A stretch of 64,000 nt of DNA. Source: Gemmatimonas sp. Lineage in GTDB: Bacteria > Gemmatimonadota > Gemmatimonadetes > Gemmatimonadales > Gemmatimonadaceae. Position numbers and translations under genes: made by a program. Shown here piece after piece: positions 16,958-30,133 of the stretch (positions within the stretch are counted from its first letter, which is position 1; every line of letters starts with the position of its first letter). The notes under the pieces were generated by a model. That model made no database searches and was not told the origin of the DNA. It saw nothing but the letters and a program-made list of their open reading frames with translations. The stretch covers positions 124,001-188,000 of the forward strand of contig NZ_JAPZSK010000010.1 in assembly GCF_027531815.1 (NCBI RefSeq). Direction: 5' to 3'.

Positions 16958-17734
16958 ATGGACCTGCGACCGATCCTCCTGGTAACGCAATATGACGGAG
17001 GGCGCTTCGCCGGCTGGCAGCGCCAACCGGTCGCCCGGACCGTTCAGGGCGAGATGGAAGCCGTGCTTGCCCGGCTCTGCGGCGGCGCCATTCCCGCGGT
17101 CGGCGCCGGGCGGACCGATGCCGGCGTTCATGCGCATGGCCAGGGTGTCGGCGTCCGGGTTCCCGCCCGCTGGAGTCCGGAGCGGCTCCAGCGGGCCATC
17201 AACGCCTTGCTGCCGCCGGACATCTGGGTGGCCTCGGCCCACGAGATGGTTGCGGACTTTCACCCCCGGCGCAGCGCAATCGAGCGCCGATATGGTTATC
17301 TTGTGGGGACGGATGACGCTGCCCGGTCGCCCTTCCGGCGCCGGTACGAGTGGGCGGTTTCCCGCCTGCTGGCGGCGGAAGCGCTTCACGAGGAAGCCAG
17401 TCACCTGCTGGGAGAACACACGTTTCGGGCGTTTGCCGTGGCTCACACGGCGCCGATCGACGATCACCATCGCTGTGTCATTCAGCACGCGGCGTGGGTG
17501 CCTCGCGACGGCGGCTGGGTCTTCGAGGTCGCTGCGAACCGGTTTCTCCATCACATGGTGCGCTTTCTCGTGGGAACGATGATCGATGTGGCACAGGGAC
17601 GCCGGCCGCGTGGCAGCATCGCGCGGCTGCTCGTGGCACCCGACAACACCGAGACATCGCCGCCGGCGCCGGCCCACGGGCTTTCGCTGCGTGAGGTGGT
17701 CTACCCCGGGTCCTGCTATGCCACCAACGGGTAA
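16958..17734 (+). CDS. truA: tRNA pseudouridine synthase A
   Basis: 258 aa; makes pseudouridine at positions 38-40 of tRNA anticodon stems. The catalytic Asp54 lies in GAGRTDAGVHA, and the N-terminal YDGGRFAGWQRQP and NRFLHHMVRFLVGTMIDV segments are diagnostic. The start codon sits nine bases from the -10 box and no Shine-Dalgarno sequence is visible. First gene of the plus-strand operon running to ppdK. Confidence 0.95.
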   Translation: MDLRPILLVTQYDGGRFAGWQRQPVARTVQGEMEAVLARLCGGAIPAVGAGRTDAGVHAHGQGVGVRVPARWSPERLQRAINALLPPDIWVASAHEMVADFHPRRSAIERRYGYLVGTDDAARSPFRRRYEWAVSRLLAAEALHEEASHLLGEHTFRAFAVAHTAPIDDHHRCVIQHAAWVPRDGGWVFEVAANRFLHHMVRFLVGTMIDVAQGRRPRGSIARLLVAPDNTETSPPAPAHGLSLREVVYPGSCYATNG

Positions 17735-17770
17735 ACGCGCTCGCCGCCCGGTGCTCGCCGTCGTGCGTCC

Positions 17771-19198
17771 ATGACACCGCGTCCCACGCTCGTCGCCCTG
17801 CTCGCTCTGGCGCTCGTCGGGTGCGAGGGGGCCAATCCCTCCCGCTCGGAGGCGCAGTCGCGCACGTTGCCCCCGGCCCCACCCCTGCCGGCTGGCTCCG
17901 TTCCGGCGGCCTCCGTAGCCACCTCCCGTCGTACTGCCATCACCACCGCTGTCGAGCGTGTGGCCCCTGCCGTCGTGACGGTACAGACGGAAACGGTGGA
18001 GCGGGTGCCGGTCGACTTCTTCGAGTACTTCATGGGGGGGCGCTCGGGGGAGCGGCGCAACGCAGGGATCGGCTCGGGCTTCGTGGTGCGTGCCGATGGC
18101 GTGATCGTGACCAATGCCCATGTGATCGCGGGCGCGTCCCGCGTCTCGGTGGCGATGCGCGACGGGACCACCTACGACGCCACGGTGGTAGGCACCGACG
18201 AGTCGAACGACCTTGCGGTGGTGCGAATCAAGGCGCGGAACCTGCCGGTGGCGCCACTCGGCCGGTCATCGGAGCTCATTGTGGGCGAATGGACGATCGC
18301 CATCGGCAATCCGTTCGGATTCGTGCTGGGCAACAATGAGCCGAGTGTCTCGGTTGGCGTGGTGAGCGCGGTGGGTCGCAATCTTGCCGGGCGTGGCGAG
18401 GGGGGAGGCGCGTACATCGACATGATCCAGACGGACGCCGCCATCAACCCGGGCAACTCCGGGGGACCGCTTGTAAATGCGTCGGGGGAAGTGATCGGTG
18501 TCAACAGTTCGATCTACTCCCCCAGCGGCGGCTCGGTAGGCCTGGGATTCGCCATCCCCATCGATCGCACGAAGCGCATCGTTGAGGACCTCCTGGAGCA
18601 TGGCGCGGTCCGGCAGCCATGGGTCGGGATCCGGCTGCAAACGCCACAGGCGAGCAGCGCACGCGATGTGGCCAAGGCCGGCGCGGTGGTGGCGCGTGTC
18701 GTTCCCGGCTCGCCGGCAGAAAAGGCGGGGGTGCGGATGGGCGATCAGGTGGTGGGTGCGGGAACGCGCCCCGTTCGCAATCCCTTCGATTGGGAGGCGC
18801 GGCTGCTCGACCTGCGAGTGGGCGAGGCACTGCCCATTACCGTGCGCCGCGGCGGCCGCGATGTGCGTCTCACCGTGCAGGTGGCTGACGCGCCCGAGGT
18901 AACGGCCCAGAAGGTCACAGTCCTCCGGGAACTGCAACTCATCACTCTTACCGATGCCATCCGTCAGGAGCGCGGCATCGCCGCCTCCGCCGGGGCGCTC
19001 GTGTACCGCATTTCCGATCGCATCCGAGACGAGATCGGGCTGCAGGAAGGAGATGTGATCGCGCAGGTGGGGCAAACGCGCATCGGCTCCGCCGAGGCCG
19101 CCTCCAGTGCCTTCGATCGCTACGGTGCCCGCGGGCCGGTGTTCGTCGTATTCGAGCGCAATCGTCAGTACTTCCAGACGTCGTTCTACCTCCGCTGA
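17771..19198 (+). CDS. degP: HtrA/DegP-type serine protease, predicted lipoprotein
   Basis: 475 aa. The signal peptide ends in a lipobox (ALVGC, Cys18), so the protease is probably a membrane-anchored lipoprotein rather than the soluble periplasmic form. The trypsin-like domain (about 55-265) has His117 (NAHV), Asp147 (NDLAVV) and Ser230 (GNSGGP). Two PDZ domains follow (about 280-365 and 385-470). The family degrades misfolded envelope proteins. A Pro/Ala linker separates lipid anchor and protease. It lies 36 bases after truA and 25 bases before purB. Confidence 0.92.
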   Translation: MTPRPTLVALLALALVGCEGANPSRSEAQSRTLPPAPPLPAGSVPAASVATSRRTAITTAVERVAPAVVTVQTETVERVPVDFFEYFMGGRSGERRNAGIGSGFVVRADGVIVTNAHVIAGASRVSVAMRDGTTYDATVVGTDESNDLAVVRIKARNLPVAPLGRSSELIVGEWTIAIGNPFGFVLGNNEPSVSVGVVSAVGRNLAGRGEGGGAYIDMIQTDAAINPGNSGGPLVNASGEVIGVNSSIYSPSGGSVGLGFAIPIDRTKRIVEDLLEHGAVRQPWVGIRLQTPQASSARDVAKAGAVVARVVPGSPAEKAGVRMGDQVVGAGTRPVRNPFDWEARLLDLRVGEALPITVRRGGRDVRLTVQVADAPEVTAQKVTVLRELQLITLTDAIRQERGIAASAGALVYRISDRIRDEIGLQEGDVIAQVGQTRIGSAEAASSAFDRYGARGPVFVVFERNRQYFQTSFYLR

Positions 19199-19223
19199 CC
19201 CGACGTACCTCACCATCGATTCC

Positions 19224-20663
19224 GTGACCGCTTCCGATAGATCGTCGTATCAGTCTCCGCTTGCCGACCGCTATGCGTCCCGTGCCATGCTCACGCTCTG
19301 GGGGCCGCAGGAGCGCTATGGCCTGTGGCGTCGCCTGTGGCTGGCCTTGGCGGAAGCGCAGCAATCGCTCGGCATTGCCATTCCCGACGCAGCGCTCACC
19401 GGGATGCGCGCGCACCTCGACGACATCGATTTCGACGCGGTGGCCGACTACGAGCGGAAGTTTCGCCACGACGTCATGGCGCATGTGCACGCCTTCGGCG
19501 ACGTGGCCCCCGAGGCGCGCAAGTTCATTCATCTCGGGGCGACCAGCTGCTATGTCACGGACAATGCCGAGCTCATTCTCATGCGGCGCGGTCTCGGCCT
19601 GCTACGGGCGAAGTTGCTCGACGCCCTCGACGCGCTGAGCGGCTTCGCGCGGGAGTGGAAAGATGTGCCGGCGCTCGGGTACACCCACCTGCAGCCGGCG
19701 CAGCTGACCACGGTGGGCAAGCGGGCCACTTTGTGGATGCAGGACATCCTGCTCGATCTCGAGGATCTCGAGTTCCGCATCGGCTCCCTCCCCTTCCGTG
19801 GCGTCAAGGGCACCACCGGGACGCAAGCGTCCTTCCTGTCGCTGTTCGACGGCGACCATGCCAAGGTGCGCGAACTCGACCGGATGGTGTGCGCGAAAAT
19901 GGGCTTCGCCACCAGCATCCCGGTGAGCGGACAGACCTACTCGCGCAAGATCGATGCGCAGGTGCTGGGTGTCGTGGCCGGGATCGCCGCAACCGCTTCC
20001 AAGTTCAGCGGCGACATTCGCATGCTGCAGGCGTTCGGGGAGATCGAGGAGCCCTTCGAGAAGAATCAGATCGGTTCCTCGGCCATGGCATACAAGCGCA
20101 ATCCCATGCGGTCGGAGCGCATCGCGGCACTTGCCCGTTTTGTGCTCTCGCTCGAGCCGAATGCCAACCAGACCCACGCCGTGCAGTACTTCGAGCGTAC
20201 CCTCGACGACTCGGCGAATCGCCGTCTGGCCATTCCAGAGTCGTTTCTCGCGACCGATGCCATTCTGGTGCTGCTGCAGAATGTGGTGCGGGGACTCGAG
20301 GTGCATCCGGCGCGCATCCGGCGGCGCGTCGATGACGAGCTGCCGTTCATGGCCACGGAGGAACTGATCGTTCGCTTCGTGCGCGCGGGCGGCGACCGCC
20401 AGGAGGCGCACGAGATCATTCGTGGGCACAGCATTGCGGCGGCGCGGGCGGTCAAGGATGGCGCCGCGAGGAACGACATGCTGGAGCGGCTTGCCTCTGA
20501 TCCGGCGTTCGGTGTGCCGCTGGAGGATCTGCAGGCCGTGGCGGAGCCCGCGCGTTTCGTCGGGCGCGCTCCGCAGCAGGTGGAGGAGTTCCTCGAGGTG
20601 CACGTCGCCCCGTGGCTGTCGCGCGAACGTGCCAGCGTGGACCAGGAAGAGGTTCGCGTATGA
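19224..20663 (+). CDS. purB: Adenylosuccinate lyase
   Basis: 479 aa from a GTG, chosen because the family N-terminus ([11 protein letters not shown]) follows immediately. It catalyses SAICAR to AICAR plus fumarate and adenylosuccinate to AMP plus fumarate. The fumarase/aspartase signature is [16 protein letters not shown], and the catalytic-His region is [12 protein letters not shown]. No Shine-Dalgarno is visible. The stop overlaps the purC ATG (ATGA). Confidence 0.95.
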   Translation: MTASDRSSYQSPLADRYASRAMLTLWGPQERYGLWRRLWLALAEAQQSLGIAIPDAALTGMRAHLDDIDFDAVADYERKFRHDVMAHVHAFGDVAPEARKFIHLGATSCYVTDNAELILMRRGLGLLRAKLLDALDALSGFAREWKDVPALGYTHLQPAQLTTVGKRATLWMQDILLDLEDLEFRIGSLPFRGVKGTTGTQASFLSLFDGDHAKVRELDRMVCAKMGFATSIPVSGQTYSRKIDAQVLGVVAGIAATASKFSGDIRMLQAFGEIEEPFEKNQIGSSAMAYKRNPMRSERIAALARFVLSLEPNANQTHAVQYFERTLDDSANRRLAIPESFLATDAILVLLQNVVRGLEVHPARIRRRVDDELPFMATEELIVRFVRAGGDRQEAHEIIRGHSIAAARAVKDGAARNDMLERLASDPAFGVPLEDLQAVAEPARFVGRAPQQVEEFLEVHVAPWLSRERASVDQEEVRV

Positions 20664-21604
20664 GCACAGCGGCGCTTCTGCAGACCGACCTGCCGTTGCC
20701 GCTGGTGCGGCGTGGCAAGGTGCGTGACGTATACGAGGTCGATGCCGATCGCCTTCTGCTGGTAACGACCGATCGCATCAGCGCCTTCGATGTGGTGATG
20801 TCGGAGGCGATTCCCTACAAGGGGGCCGTGCTCACGCAGCTCACCGCGTGGTGGCTCGGCCAACTGCCGTCGGGCATCGCGCACCATCTCATCACGGCCG
20901 ACACCGACGCCATCCTCGCCGCCGTGCCCGCGCTCGCGCCCTATCGCGAGGCATTGGCCGGTCGGGCCATGCTCACGTGGAAGGCGGACGTGGTGCCCAT
21001 CGAGTGCGTAGTGCGAGGCTACATCACCGGCTCGGCATGGAAGGAATACCAGGCGATCGGCACCCTTGCGGGCGAGGCGCTGCCCACGGGATTGCGTGAA
21101 AGCGACCGTCTCGATCCGCCGATCTTCAGTCCAGCCACCAAGGCCGAGACCGGGCACGACGAGAACATCACCATTGCCACGGTGGTGGCACGGGTCGGGG
21201 CGGAGACAGCGGCGACGCTCGAGCAACTGGCGCGCACGATCTACGAATTCGGGCGGGCGGTTGCCGAGCCGCGCGGCATCATCGTGGCCGACACCAAGTT
21301 CGAGTTCGGCTGGCGCGAGGGCACGTTGCTGCTCATCGACGAGGTCCTCACCCCCGACAGCTCACGCTTCTGGCCTGCCGACCGCTACGTCCCCGGCCGC
21401 GGGCAGCCGAGCTTCGACAAACAGCCGCTGCGTGACTGGTTGGACGTGGAGCGGAAGGCGGGGCGCTGGGATGGTGACGCGCCCGCTCCGGTACTGCCCC
21501 CGGAGATCGTGGAAGCCACCAGTTTACGGTATCGCGACGCCTTTCATCGATTGACGGGTTCCCCGCTCGACCTGGCCCGTCTGGGGCTTCCGGTCGCCCA
21601 GTGA
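20660..21604 (+). CDS. purC: SAICAR synthetase
   Basis: 314 aa, the longer PurC type; ATP-dependent ligation of aspartate to CAIR. Typical segments are [37 protein letters not shown]-like and DTKFEFGW followed by [12 protein letters not shown]. The start overlaps the purB stop (ATGA) and the stop overlaps the GTG of a small membrane gene (GTGA). Confidence 0.96.
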   Translation: MSTAALLQTDLPLPLVRRGKVRDVYEVDADRLLLVTTDRISAFDVVMSEAIPYKGAVLTQLTAWWLGQLPSGIAHHLITADTDAILAAVPALAPYREALAGRAMLTWKADVVPIECVVRGYITGSAWKEYQAIGTLAGEALPTGLRESDRLDPPIFSPATKAETGHDENITIATVVARVGAETAATLEQLARTIYEFGRAVAEPRGIIVADTKFEFGWREGTLLLIDEVLTPDSSRFWPADRYVPGRGQPSFDKQPLRDWLDVERKAGRWDGDAPAPVLPPEIVEATSLRYRDAFHRLTGSPLDLARLGLPVAQ

Positions 21605-21762
21605 ACGCCCCCTCGGTCGAAATCGGGGGCATTACCGCGGCGACGGGTGTTGCCCTGCTCGTGCTGTTCGGACTCGCCCTGCGTGGTCGTTCGTGGACCT
21701 GGTGGTTGCTGGGCTATGTCATGACGCTGGTGACACTGGTACTCGCTTGGACTCGCCGATGA
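21601..21762 (+). CDS. Small two-helix membrane protein, unknown
   Basis: 53 aa, GTG start. Two hydrophobic helices are visible (about residues 11-27, [17 protein letters not shown], and 32-50, [18 protein letters not shown]) around a short basic turn RGRS, with a basic end TRR. I recognise no family. The gene is defined mainly by context: its GTG is inside the purC stop (GTGA) and its stop contains the pssA ATG (ATGA), and the frame is open from one to the other. Such fully coupled placement is hard to explain if it is not translated. It may serve membrane or lipid synthesis with PssA; that is inference. Confidence 0.68.
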   Translation: MNAPSVEIGGITAATGVALLVLFGLALRGRSWTWWLLGYVMTLVTLVLAWTRR

Positions 21763-22649
21763 ACGCCCCCGACGGTACGGAGCGCCGGCGGATGCGGCCC
21801 CAGGAGGCCGCGGTCATCGCGCTGCCCAACGGATTCACGCTGGCCAACCTGTTTTTCGGCATCTTCGGCATCGTGGCCGCCTCACGCGGCGACTTCGATG
21901 CCGCGGCGCGTTTCATCGTGTTCGGTGCCGTCGCCGATACGCTCGACGGCCGCATTGCGCGCGCCACCAAGACCGGCTCGCGCTTCGGCGAAGAGCTGGA
22001 CTCGCTGGTGGATGCCATTTCGTTCGGCACCGCGCCCGCACTCATCATGTACTTCGCGGTGTTTCAGAGTACACGGTGGGAGTGGATCTTCTGTTTCTTC
22101 TTCACCGCGTGCGCGGTGATGCGTCTGGCCCGATTCAACGTGATGCAGGCCGGTCGCAAGACGACGCACTTCCAGGGGCTTCCGAGCCCGGCAGCCGGCG
22201 GGGTGCTGGCCACGTACTATTGGTTCAGCCAGACCTCGCTGTATACCGAGACGATCGTCGCCGACCTTCCCTGGCATCAGATGCTCCGATTCCTGATCCT
22301 CGGCCTTGGCATGCTGATGATCAGCAACGTGCAGTACGCCAAGTTTCCCGTCGTCAACTTCCGCTCCCTCCAGGGCATCCTCGGATTCTTGCTCGTCATC
22401 GGTACGCTCATTGGCGTGATCTTCCTGCCGAAGCAGTTCTTCTTTCCGGCCGGCATGGCGTACGTGCTGTACGGGATCGGCCGCACGGTGTTCCTCGGTC
22501 TTCTCGACCGTCTGCCGGGTCGTGATGCGTCCGGCGATGACGATGATGAAGATTCGGAGAGCGCCCCTCCCCGTCGCCGTCGCCGGCGTCGTCCTTCCCA
22601 ACGCAACCCAGCCGGTTCCGACACCGGTCGCGAGGATAAGCCCGCATGA
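21759..22649 (+). CDS. pssA: CDP-diacylglycerol-serine O-phosphatidyltransferase
   Basis: 296 aa integral membrane enzyme making phosphatidylserine. The CDP-alcohol phosphotransferase motif D-G-x2-A-R-x8-G-x3-D-x3-D is complete at Asp63, Gly64, Ala67, Arg68, Gly77, Asp81 and Asp85. Several membrane helices follow. The last ~40 residues form an acidic run (DDDDEDSES) then an Arg-rich run (PRRRRRRRP), probably a cytoplasmic tail. It is embedded between purC/small ORF and purS with ATGA overlaps on both sides, an unusual context; no psd gene is beside it. Confidence 0.92.
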   Translation: MNAPDGTERRRMRPQEAAVIALPNGFTLANLFFGIFGIVAASRGDFDAAARFIVFGAVADTLDGRIARATKTGSRFGEELDSLVDAISFGTAPALIMYFAVFQSTRWEWIFCFFFTACAVMRLARFNVMQAGRKTTHFQGLPSPAAGGVLATYYWFSQTSLYTETIVADLPWHQMLRFLILGLGMLMISNVQYAKFPVVNFRSLQGILGFLLVIGTLIGVIFLPKQFFFPAGMAYVLYGIGRTVFLGLLDRLPGRDASGDDDDEDSESAPPRRRRRRRPSQRNPAGSDTGREDKPA

Positions 22650-22903
22650 CCCGTTTCCGTTGCGCCGTCCACATCGTACCGCGTCGTGGTATTCTCGATC
22701 CTCAGGGTAAGGCCGTCGCCGACGCGCTGCACTCACTCGAGTTTACCAATGTCAGTGATGTGCGCGTGGGTCGGTACGTTGTGGTGGACACAACCGCCGA
22801 GTCGGAAGACGCGGCGCGTGCGGCGGTGAAGGCCATGTGCGAGAAGCTGCTCGCCAATCCCGTAACCGAAGACTACGACATCGCCAGCGTGGAGCGCGCG
22901 TGA
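22646..22903 (+). CDS. purS: FGAM synthase subunit PurS
   Basis: 85 aa. Small subunit that bridges PurL and PurQ in the three-part formylglycinamidine ribonucleotide synthase. The pattern RGILDPQGKAV and VRVGRYVVVD is typical. The start overlaps the pssA stop (ATGA) and the stop overlaps the purQ GTG (GTGA). Confidence 0.95.
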   Translation: MTRFRCAVHIVPRRGILDPQGKAVADALHSLEFTNVSDVRVGRYVVVDTTAESEDAARAAVKAMCEKLLANPVTEDYDIASVERA

Positions 22904-23604
22904 AAGCCGGCATCGTTCGCTTCCCGGGCTCCAACTGCGACGAGGATGCGTTCCACGCCGTCGCGGACATCCTCGGTCAGGACGCCGTCTACCTGTGGCA
23001 CAAGGATCAGGACCTCCAGGGGGTGGATCTGGTGATTCTCCCCGGTGGTTTCAGCTATGGCGATTACCTGCGCGCCGGCGCGATCGCGCGATTCAGTCCG
23101 ATCATGCGGGAGGTGGTGCAGCACGCCAACCGCGGCGGCCTCGTGCTGGGCATCTGCAATGGCTTTCAGATTGCCTGCGAAGCGGGGCTGCTGCCTGGCG
23201 CGCTCCTGCGCAACGATACGTTGCGCTTCGTGAGTGCGCCGGTCACGCTGCGGGTGGAAAGCATCGCCACGCGTTTCACCTCGCAGTATCACCTGGGGCA
23301 GCAGATCCGCATTCCGGTGGCACATGGCGATGGGCGATACACCGCCGACGGCGACGTACTCGCCCGACTCGAGGGGGAGGGGCGTGTGGTGTTCCGCTAC
23401 GTCGACGCCAGCGGTGAGGCCACCCGCGCGGCCAATCCGAACGGATCGCTCCGCAACATTGCGGGCATCGTCAGCGAGGCCGGAAACGTGCTGGGGATGA
23501 TGCCGCACCCGGAGCGGGCCATGGAGGGGGCGCTGGGCTCGACGGACGGTCTGCCGCTCTTCACGTCGATCGTTGAATCGCTGTTGGGAGGAGTTGCCAT
23601 ATGA
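22900..23604 (+). CDS. purQ: FGAM synthase glutaminase subunit PurQ
   Basis: 234 aa class I glutamine amidotransferase supplying ammonia to PurL. The nucleophile is Cys86 in LGICNGFQ, with the His/Glu pair in [11 protein letters not shown] near the end. [10 protein letters not shown] at the N-terminus is diagnostic. The GTG overlaps the purS stop and fixes the start; the stop overlaps the purL ATG. Confidence 0.96.
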   Translation: MKAGIVRFPGSNCDEDAFHAVADILGQDAVYLWHKDQDLQGVDLVILPGGFSYGDYLRAGAIARFSPIMREVVQHANRGGLVLGICNGFQIACEAGLLPGALLRNDTLRFVSAPVTLRVESIATRFTSQYHLGQQIRIPVAHGDGRYTADGDVLARLEGEGRVVFRYVDASGEATRAANPNGSLRNIAGIVSEAGNVLGMMPHPERAMEGALGSTDGLPLFTSIVESLLGGVAI

Positions 23605-25934
23605 ACGTATCCACACCTTCGACCGCCTCGCGCGTGCAGTCGCGTCCCGGTGACCCGACCATTACGCCGGCGCTGGTTGCCGAGCATGGCATCACCGAGT
23701 TCGAGTACGAGCGTCTGGTGCACATGCTCGGCCGTACGCCGACGTTCACCGAGCTGGGGGTGGTGAGTGCCCTGTGGAGCGAGCACTGCTCCTACAAGCA
23801 TTCCCGCCCCATGCTCAAGACGCTGCCCACCAAGGCTCCCTGGGTGCTGCAGGGGCCCGGAGAAAACGCCGGCGTCATTTCCGTCGGCGACGGCTGGGCC
23901 GTGGCGTTCAAGATCGAGTCCCACAACCATCCTTCGGCTGTGGAGCCGTATCAGGGGGCTGCCACCGGGGTGGGCGGCATTCTGCGTGATGTCTTCACCA
24001 TGGGCGCCCGCCCCATCGCTCTGCTGAACTCGCTGCGCTTCGGCCCGCTGACCTCCTCGCGAGTGCGATGGCTCTTCGCCGGTGTGGTGAAGGGCATTGG
24101 CGATTACGGCAACTGCGTGGGCGTCCCTACCGTGGGCGGCGAAGTCGTGTTCGACCCGTCCTACGAAGGCAATCCTCTCGTGAATGCCATGTGCGTGGGG
24201 CTCATGCGCGAGGACGAACTCATCCGCGCCGTTGCCAGCGGTGTTGGCAATCCCATCATGGCGGTGGGGGCGCGAACCGGTCGCGACGGCATTCACGGTG
24301 CCTCGTTCGCCTCGGAGGATCTTTCCGAGTCCAGCGAGGCGAAGCGCCCCATGGTGCAGGTGGGTGACCCGTTCACCGAGAAGCTGCTCCTCGAGGCTTC
24401 GCTCGAACTGATTCGCAGTGGGCACATCGTGGCCATCCAGGACATGGGTGCGGCTGGTCTCACATCCTCCTCGGCGGAGATGGCGGAGCGCGGTGACGTG
24501 GGGGTCACGATCGACGCGACCAAGGTCCCCGTGCGCGAGCAGGGGATGACGCCCTACGAGATCCTGCTCTCTGAATCCCAGGAGCGCATGCTCGTGGTGG
24601 CCCGCCAGGGCCATGAGGACGCCGTCCGCCAGATCCTCGCAAAGTGGGATCTCGAAGCGGCGGTGATCGGCGAAGTGATCGCGGAGCCGGTGTATCGGGT
24701 GACCGAGGGGGAGACGATCGTCGCGGAGTTTCCCGGCTCGCGGCTCGTGACCGAATGCCCGCAGTACGTGCTGGAGCCGAGGGAGAGCGAGGCGCTCAGA
24801 GCGGCGCGGGCGCGCGACCCGCATGACGTGAAGCCACTCGCCGACGAACGCGACCATGCGTGGACGCTGGAGCGCCTGCTCTCGTCGCCCACGATTGCCA
24901 GCAAGCGGTGGGTGTGGCAGCAGTACGACTCGACGGTGCGCACCAGCACGGTACGCGGGCCCGGGAGTGATGCTGCCGTCGTGCGTCTTCGCAGCACGGA
25001 TAAGGCGATTGCGTTGTGTATCGACGGCAATGGACGCCATGTGGCGCTGTCGCCGCGCAACGGCGGGCGCGCAGCGGTGTGCGAGGCCGCGCGCAACGTG
25101 GCGTGCAGCGGTGCGCGCCCCAAGGCCATCACGAACAACCTCAACTTCGGCAATCCGAAGAAGCCGGAAGTGTACTTCCAGCTCAGCGAGGCAATCGCCG
25201 GGATGGGAGAAGCCTGCACGGTGCTGGAGACTCCGGTCACGGGCGGCAACGTCTCGCTGTACAACGAGAATCCACAAGGCGCCATTCATCCGACCCCAAC
25301 GATCGGCATGGTTGGTCTGATTGAGTCCCTTGCGCACATCACCCCGTCGGCGTTTCAGCGCGTGGGCGACGCCATCGTGCTGCTGGGGGAATGCACGGAT
25401 GAACTGGGGGCGAGTGAGTACCTGCTCAGCGTCCATGGTCTCACGATCGGCGAGCCGCCCGCGTGCAACCCGGCCACGGAGCGTTCCCTCATCGACGCGC
25501 TGCTCGAGGCCATCGCAGCGGGAGTCGTGCGGTCGGCACACGATTGCAGCGACGGGGGCCTTGCCGTGGCGCTGGCGGAATGTGCCATGATGGAGCGCGA
25601 CCACGCCTTCGGGTTTGCGGTCGACCTGTCCCCGTGGACCACGCTCCCCCATCGTGCGCTGCTGTTCGGCGAAGCGCACGGCCGGGTGGTCGTGTCCACC
25701 GCCGACAGCGCGGCCGTGCTGAAGATCGCGCAACGGTACGGGGTACCGGCGCGGGTGATCGGGCGCGTGACCGAGGCCGACACCGGCGCGAGCTTCACCA
25801 TTTCCGACGATACCTTCACGGCGCCGATCAACTGGCTCGCCAAAGCGTTCCACGAGGCCATTCCCCAGGCAATGGACGGCGACACGCCGGCTGAGCATGT
25901 GGTGACCGCGTCGCACGCTCCTACCAACGACTGA
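23601..25934 (+). CDS. purL: FGAM synthase subunit PurL (small-type)
   Basis: 777 aa, the PurL form that works with separate PurS and PurQ. Catalyses ATP-dependent conversion of FGAR to FGAM. Recognisable segments include [45 protein letters not shown] and the second-half [11 protein letters not shown]. The start overlaps purQ (ATGA); purF follows after 11 bases with its own GGGAG ribosome-binding site. Confidence 0.97.
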   Translation: MNVSTPSTASRVQSRPGDPTITPALVAEHGITEFEYERLVHMLGRTPTFTELGVVSALWSEHCSYKHSRPMLKTLPTKAPWVLQGPGENAGVISVGDGWAVAFKIESHNHPSAVEPYQGAATGVGGILRDVFTMGARPIALLNSLRFGPLTSSRVRWLFAGVVKGIGDYGNCVGVPTVGGEVVFDPSYEGNPLVNAMCVGLMREDELIRAVASGVGNPIMAVGARTGRDGIHGASFASEDLSESSEAKRPMVQVGDPFTEKLLLEASLELIRSGHIVAIQDMGAAGLTSSSAEMAERGDVGVTIDATKVPVREQGMTPYEILLSESQERMLVVARQGHEDAVRQILAKWDLEAAVIGEVIAEPVYRVTEGETIVAEFPGSRLVTECPQYVLEPRESEALRAARARDPHDVKPLADERDHAWTLERLLSSPTIASKRWVWQQYDSTVRTSTVRGPGSDAAVVRLRSTDKAIALCIDGNGRHVALSPRNGGRAAVCEAARNVACSGARPKAITNNLNFGNPKKPEVYFQLSEAIAGMGEACTVLETPVTGGNVSLYNENPQGAIHPTPTIGMVGLIESLAHITPSAFQRVGDAIVLLGECTDELGASEYLLSVHGLTIGEPPACNPATERSLIDALLEAIAAGVVRSAHDCSDGGLAVALAECAMMERDHAFGFAVDLSPWTTLPHRALLFGEAHGRVVVSTADSAAVLKIAQRYGVPARVIGRVTEADTGASFTISDDTFTAPINWLAKAFHEAIPQAMDGDTPAEHVVTASHAPTND

Positions 25935-25945
25935 GGGAGTTTCCC

Positions 25946-27349
25946 ATGTGCGGCATTTTCGGCGTCTACGGCCACAAGGATGCAGCGGCCCTGACGCAGC
26001 TGGGCCTCTACTCTTTGCAGCATCGCGGCCAGGAGTCGGCCGGCATCGTGGCGGTCGACGACAACGGGCAGGCGCGCGTGAGTCGCGCGATGGGCCTCGT
26101 GTCCGAGGGGTTCGGCGACGACGAGATGCTGGCGTTGCAGGGGCCGATCGCCATCGGGCATACGCGCTACAGCACGGCCGGCTCTTCGGCCATTGAGAAC
26201 GCGCAGCCGGTGCTGGCCCGTGTGCGCCGGGGGCACATTGCCCTCGCGCACAACGGCAACCTCACCAATGCCGTGGAGCTGCGACGGGCACTCGAAGATG
26301 ATGGGGCCATCTTCTCGAGCACGATGGACTCGGAAGTGATCGTGCATCGCATCGCCCGTGCCTCCGGCGAATCCCCAGAGGCGCGCGTGGCCGAGGCCCT
26401 GCAGGGGGTGGAAGGTGCGTACTGCCTGCTCGTGGTCCTGGACGAAACGGTGGTGGTGGCTCGCGATCCGCACGGATGGCGGCCGCTCGTCATGGGGCGC
26501 CTCGCCGACAGCCTGGTGTTCGCGTCGGAGACCTGCGCACTGGACATCGTGGGCGCGGTCGTCGAGCGCGAGATCGCGCCGGGGGAGATCGTGGCCGTGG
26601 ATCGGCACGGGCTGCGGTCGATCACGGCGTTGCCGGCGGCACCGCTGAATCGCTGCGTATTCGAGCACGTCTACTTCGCCCGTCCCGACAGCAAGATCTT
26701 CGGTGGCTCGGTGGATCGCTCGCGGCGCGCGCTGGGGCGGCAGCTCGCGCGCGAATGCCCCGCTCCCGACGCGGACGTCGTGTTTGCGGTCCCCGATTCG
26801 TCCAACTCAGCGGCGCTGGGATTCGCCGAGGCCTCGGGCATTCCCTACGAACTGGCGCTCATTCGCAATCACTACGTCGGGCGCACCTTCATCCAGCCCA
26901 CGCAGTCGGGGCGTGATGCCAAGGTGAAGGTGAAGTACAACCCGGTGCGCGAGATCATCGAGGGCAAGCGCGTGGTCATGGTGGATGACTCGATCGTGCG
27001 TGGCACGACCACGCGCGGCCTGGTGTCGCTCGTACGGGCGGCGGGTGCGCGGGAAGTGCACATGCGCGTATCCAGTGCGCCCATCATCAGCCCATGCTAC
27101 TACGGCATCGACACGCCGCGCCGGGAAGAGCTCATTGCGGCGCAAATGAGCCACGAGGAACTGGTCCGTCATCTGGGCGTGGACACGCTGGGGTATCTGT
27201 CCATCGAGGGCATGCTCTCGGCCATGCCGACCGGTCCGGACGGCTACTGCCATGCCTGTTTCTCCGGTCGCTATCCGACGGCCACGCCGTCGGAGCCGGA
27301 ATTGCTTCGCGCCGGCAGTTCCGCTGGTGTGCCGGTCGGCATCGCCTGA
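25946..27349 (+). CDS. purF: Amidophosphoribosyltransferase
   Basis: 467 aa; first committed step of purine synthesis (PRPP plus glutamine to phosphoribosylamine). The protein starts MCGIFG, so the nucleophile Cys2 is exposed by Met removal without a propeptide. The glutaminase domain has RGQESAG and AHNGNLTN. The PRTase domain has the PRPP loop VVMVDDSIVRGTTT. A GGGAG lies seven bases before the ATG. Purine feedback inhibition is a family property. Confidence 0.97.
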   Translation: MCGIFGVYGHKDAAALTQLGLYSLQHRGQESAGIVAVDDNGQARVSRAMGLVSEGFGDDEMLALQGPIAIGHTRYSTAGSSAIENAQPVLARVRRGHIALAHNGNLTNAVELRRALEDDGAIFSSTMDSEVIVHRIARASGESPEARVAEALQGVEGAYCLLVVLDETVVVARDPHGWRPLVMGRLADSLVFASETCALDIVGAVVEREIAPGEIVAVDRHGLRSITALPAAPLNRCVFEHVYFARPDSKIFGGSVDRSRRALGRQLARECPAPDADVVFAVPDSSNSAALGFAEASGIPYELALIRNHYVGRTFIQPTQSGRDAKVKVKYNPVREIIEGKRVVMVDDSIVRGTTTRGLVSLVRAAGAREVHMRVSSAPIISPCYYGIDTPRREELIAAQMSHEELVRHLGVDTLGYLSIEGMLSAMPTGPDGYCHACFSGRYPTATPSEPELLRAGSSAGVPVGIA

Positions 27350-27384
27350 TCCTCACTCTTCCATCCACAGCAGGAGCCTCTCTC

Positions 27385-30048
<2,664 letters not shown>

Positions 30049-30090
30049 GCACTGGCCGACTGAGCGGCGCCCTGAAGCGCCACCAGGGGC

Positions 30091-30126
30091 AAAACAACAA
30101 AGGGCTCGCCACGAAGCGAGCCCTTT
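30091..30126 (-). terminator. tmRNA intrinsic terminator
   Basis: An 11-bp perfect stem (30099-30109 with 30116-30126) around a six-base loop, followed on the minus strand by a T-rich tail TTGTTTT. It starts eight bases after the tmRNA CCA end. The hairpin could also slow transcription from ppdK, but the T tract is on the tmRNA side. Confidence 0.8.
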
Positions 30127-30133
30127 GCTGTAG

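Noticed and set aside
23397-25916. 839-codon antisense frame opposite purL
   Set aside because: His/Arg-rich shadow translation with no domain features; purL on the plus strand is complete.
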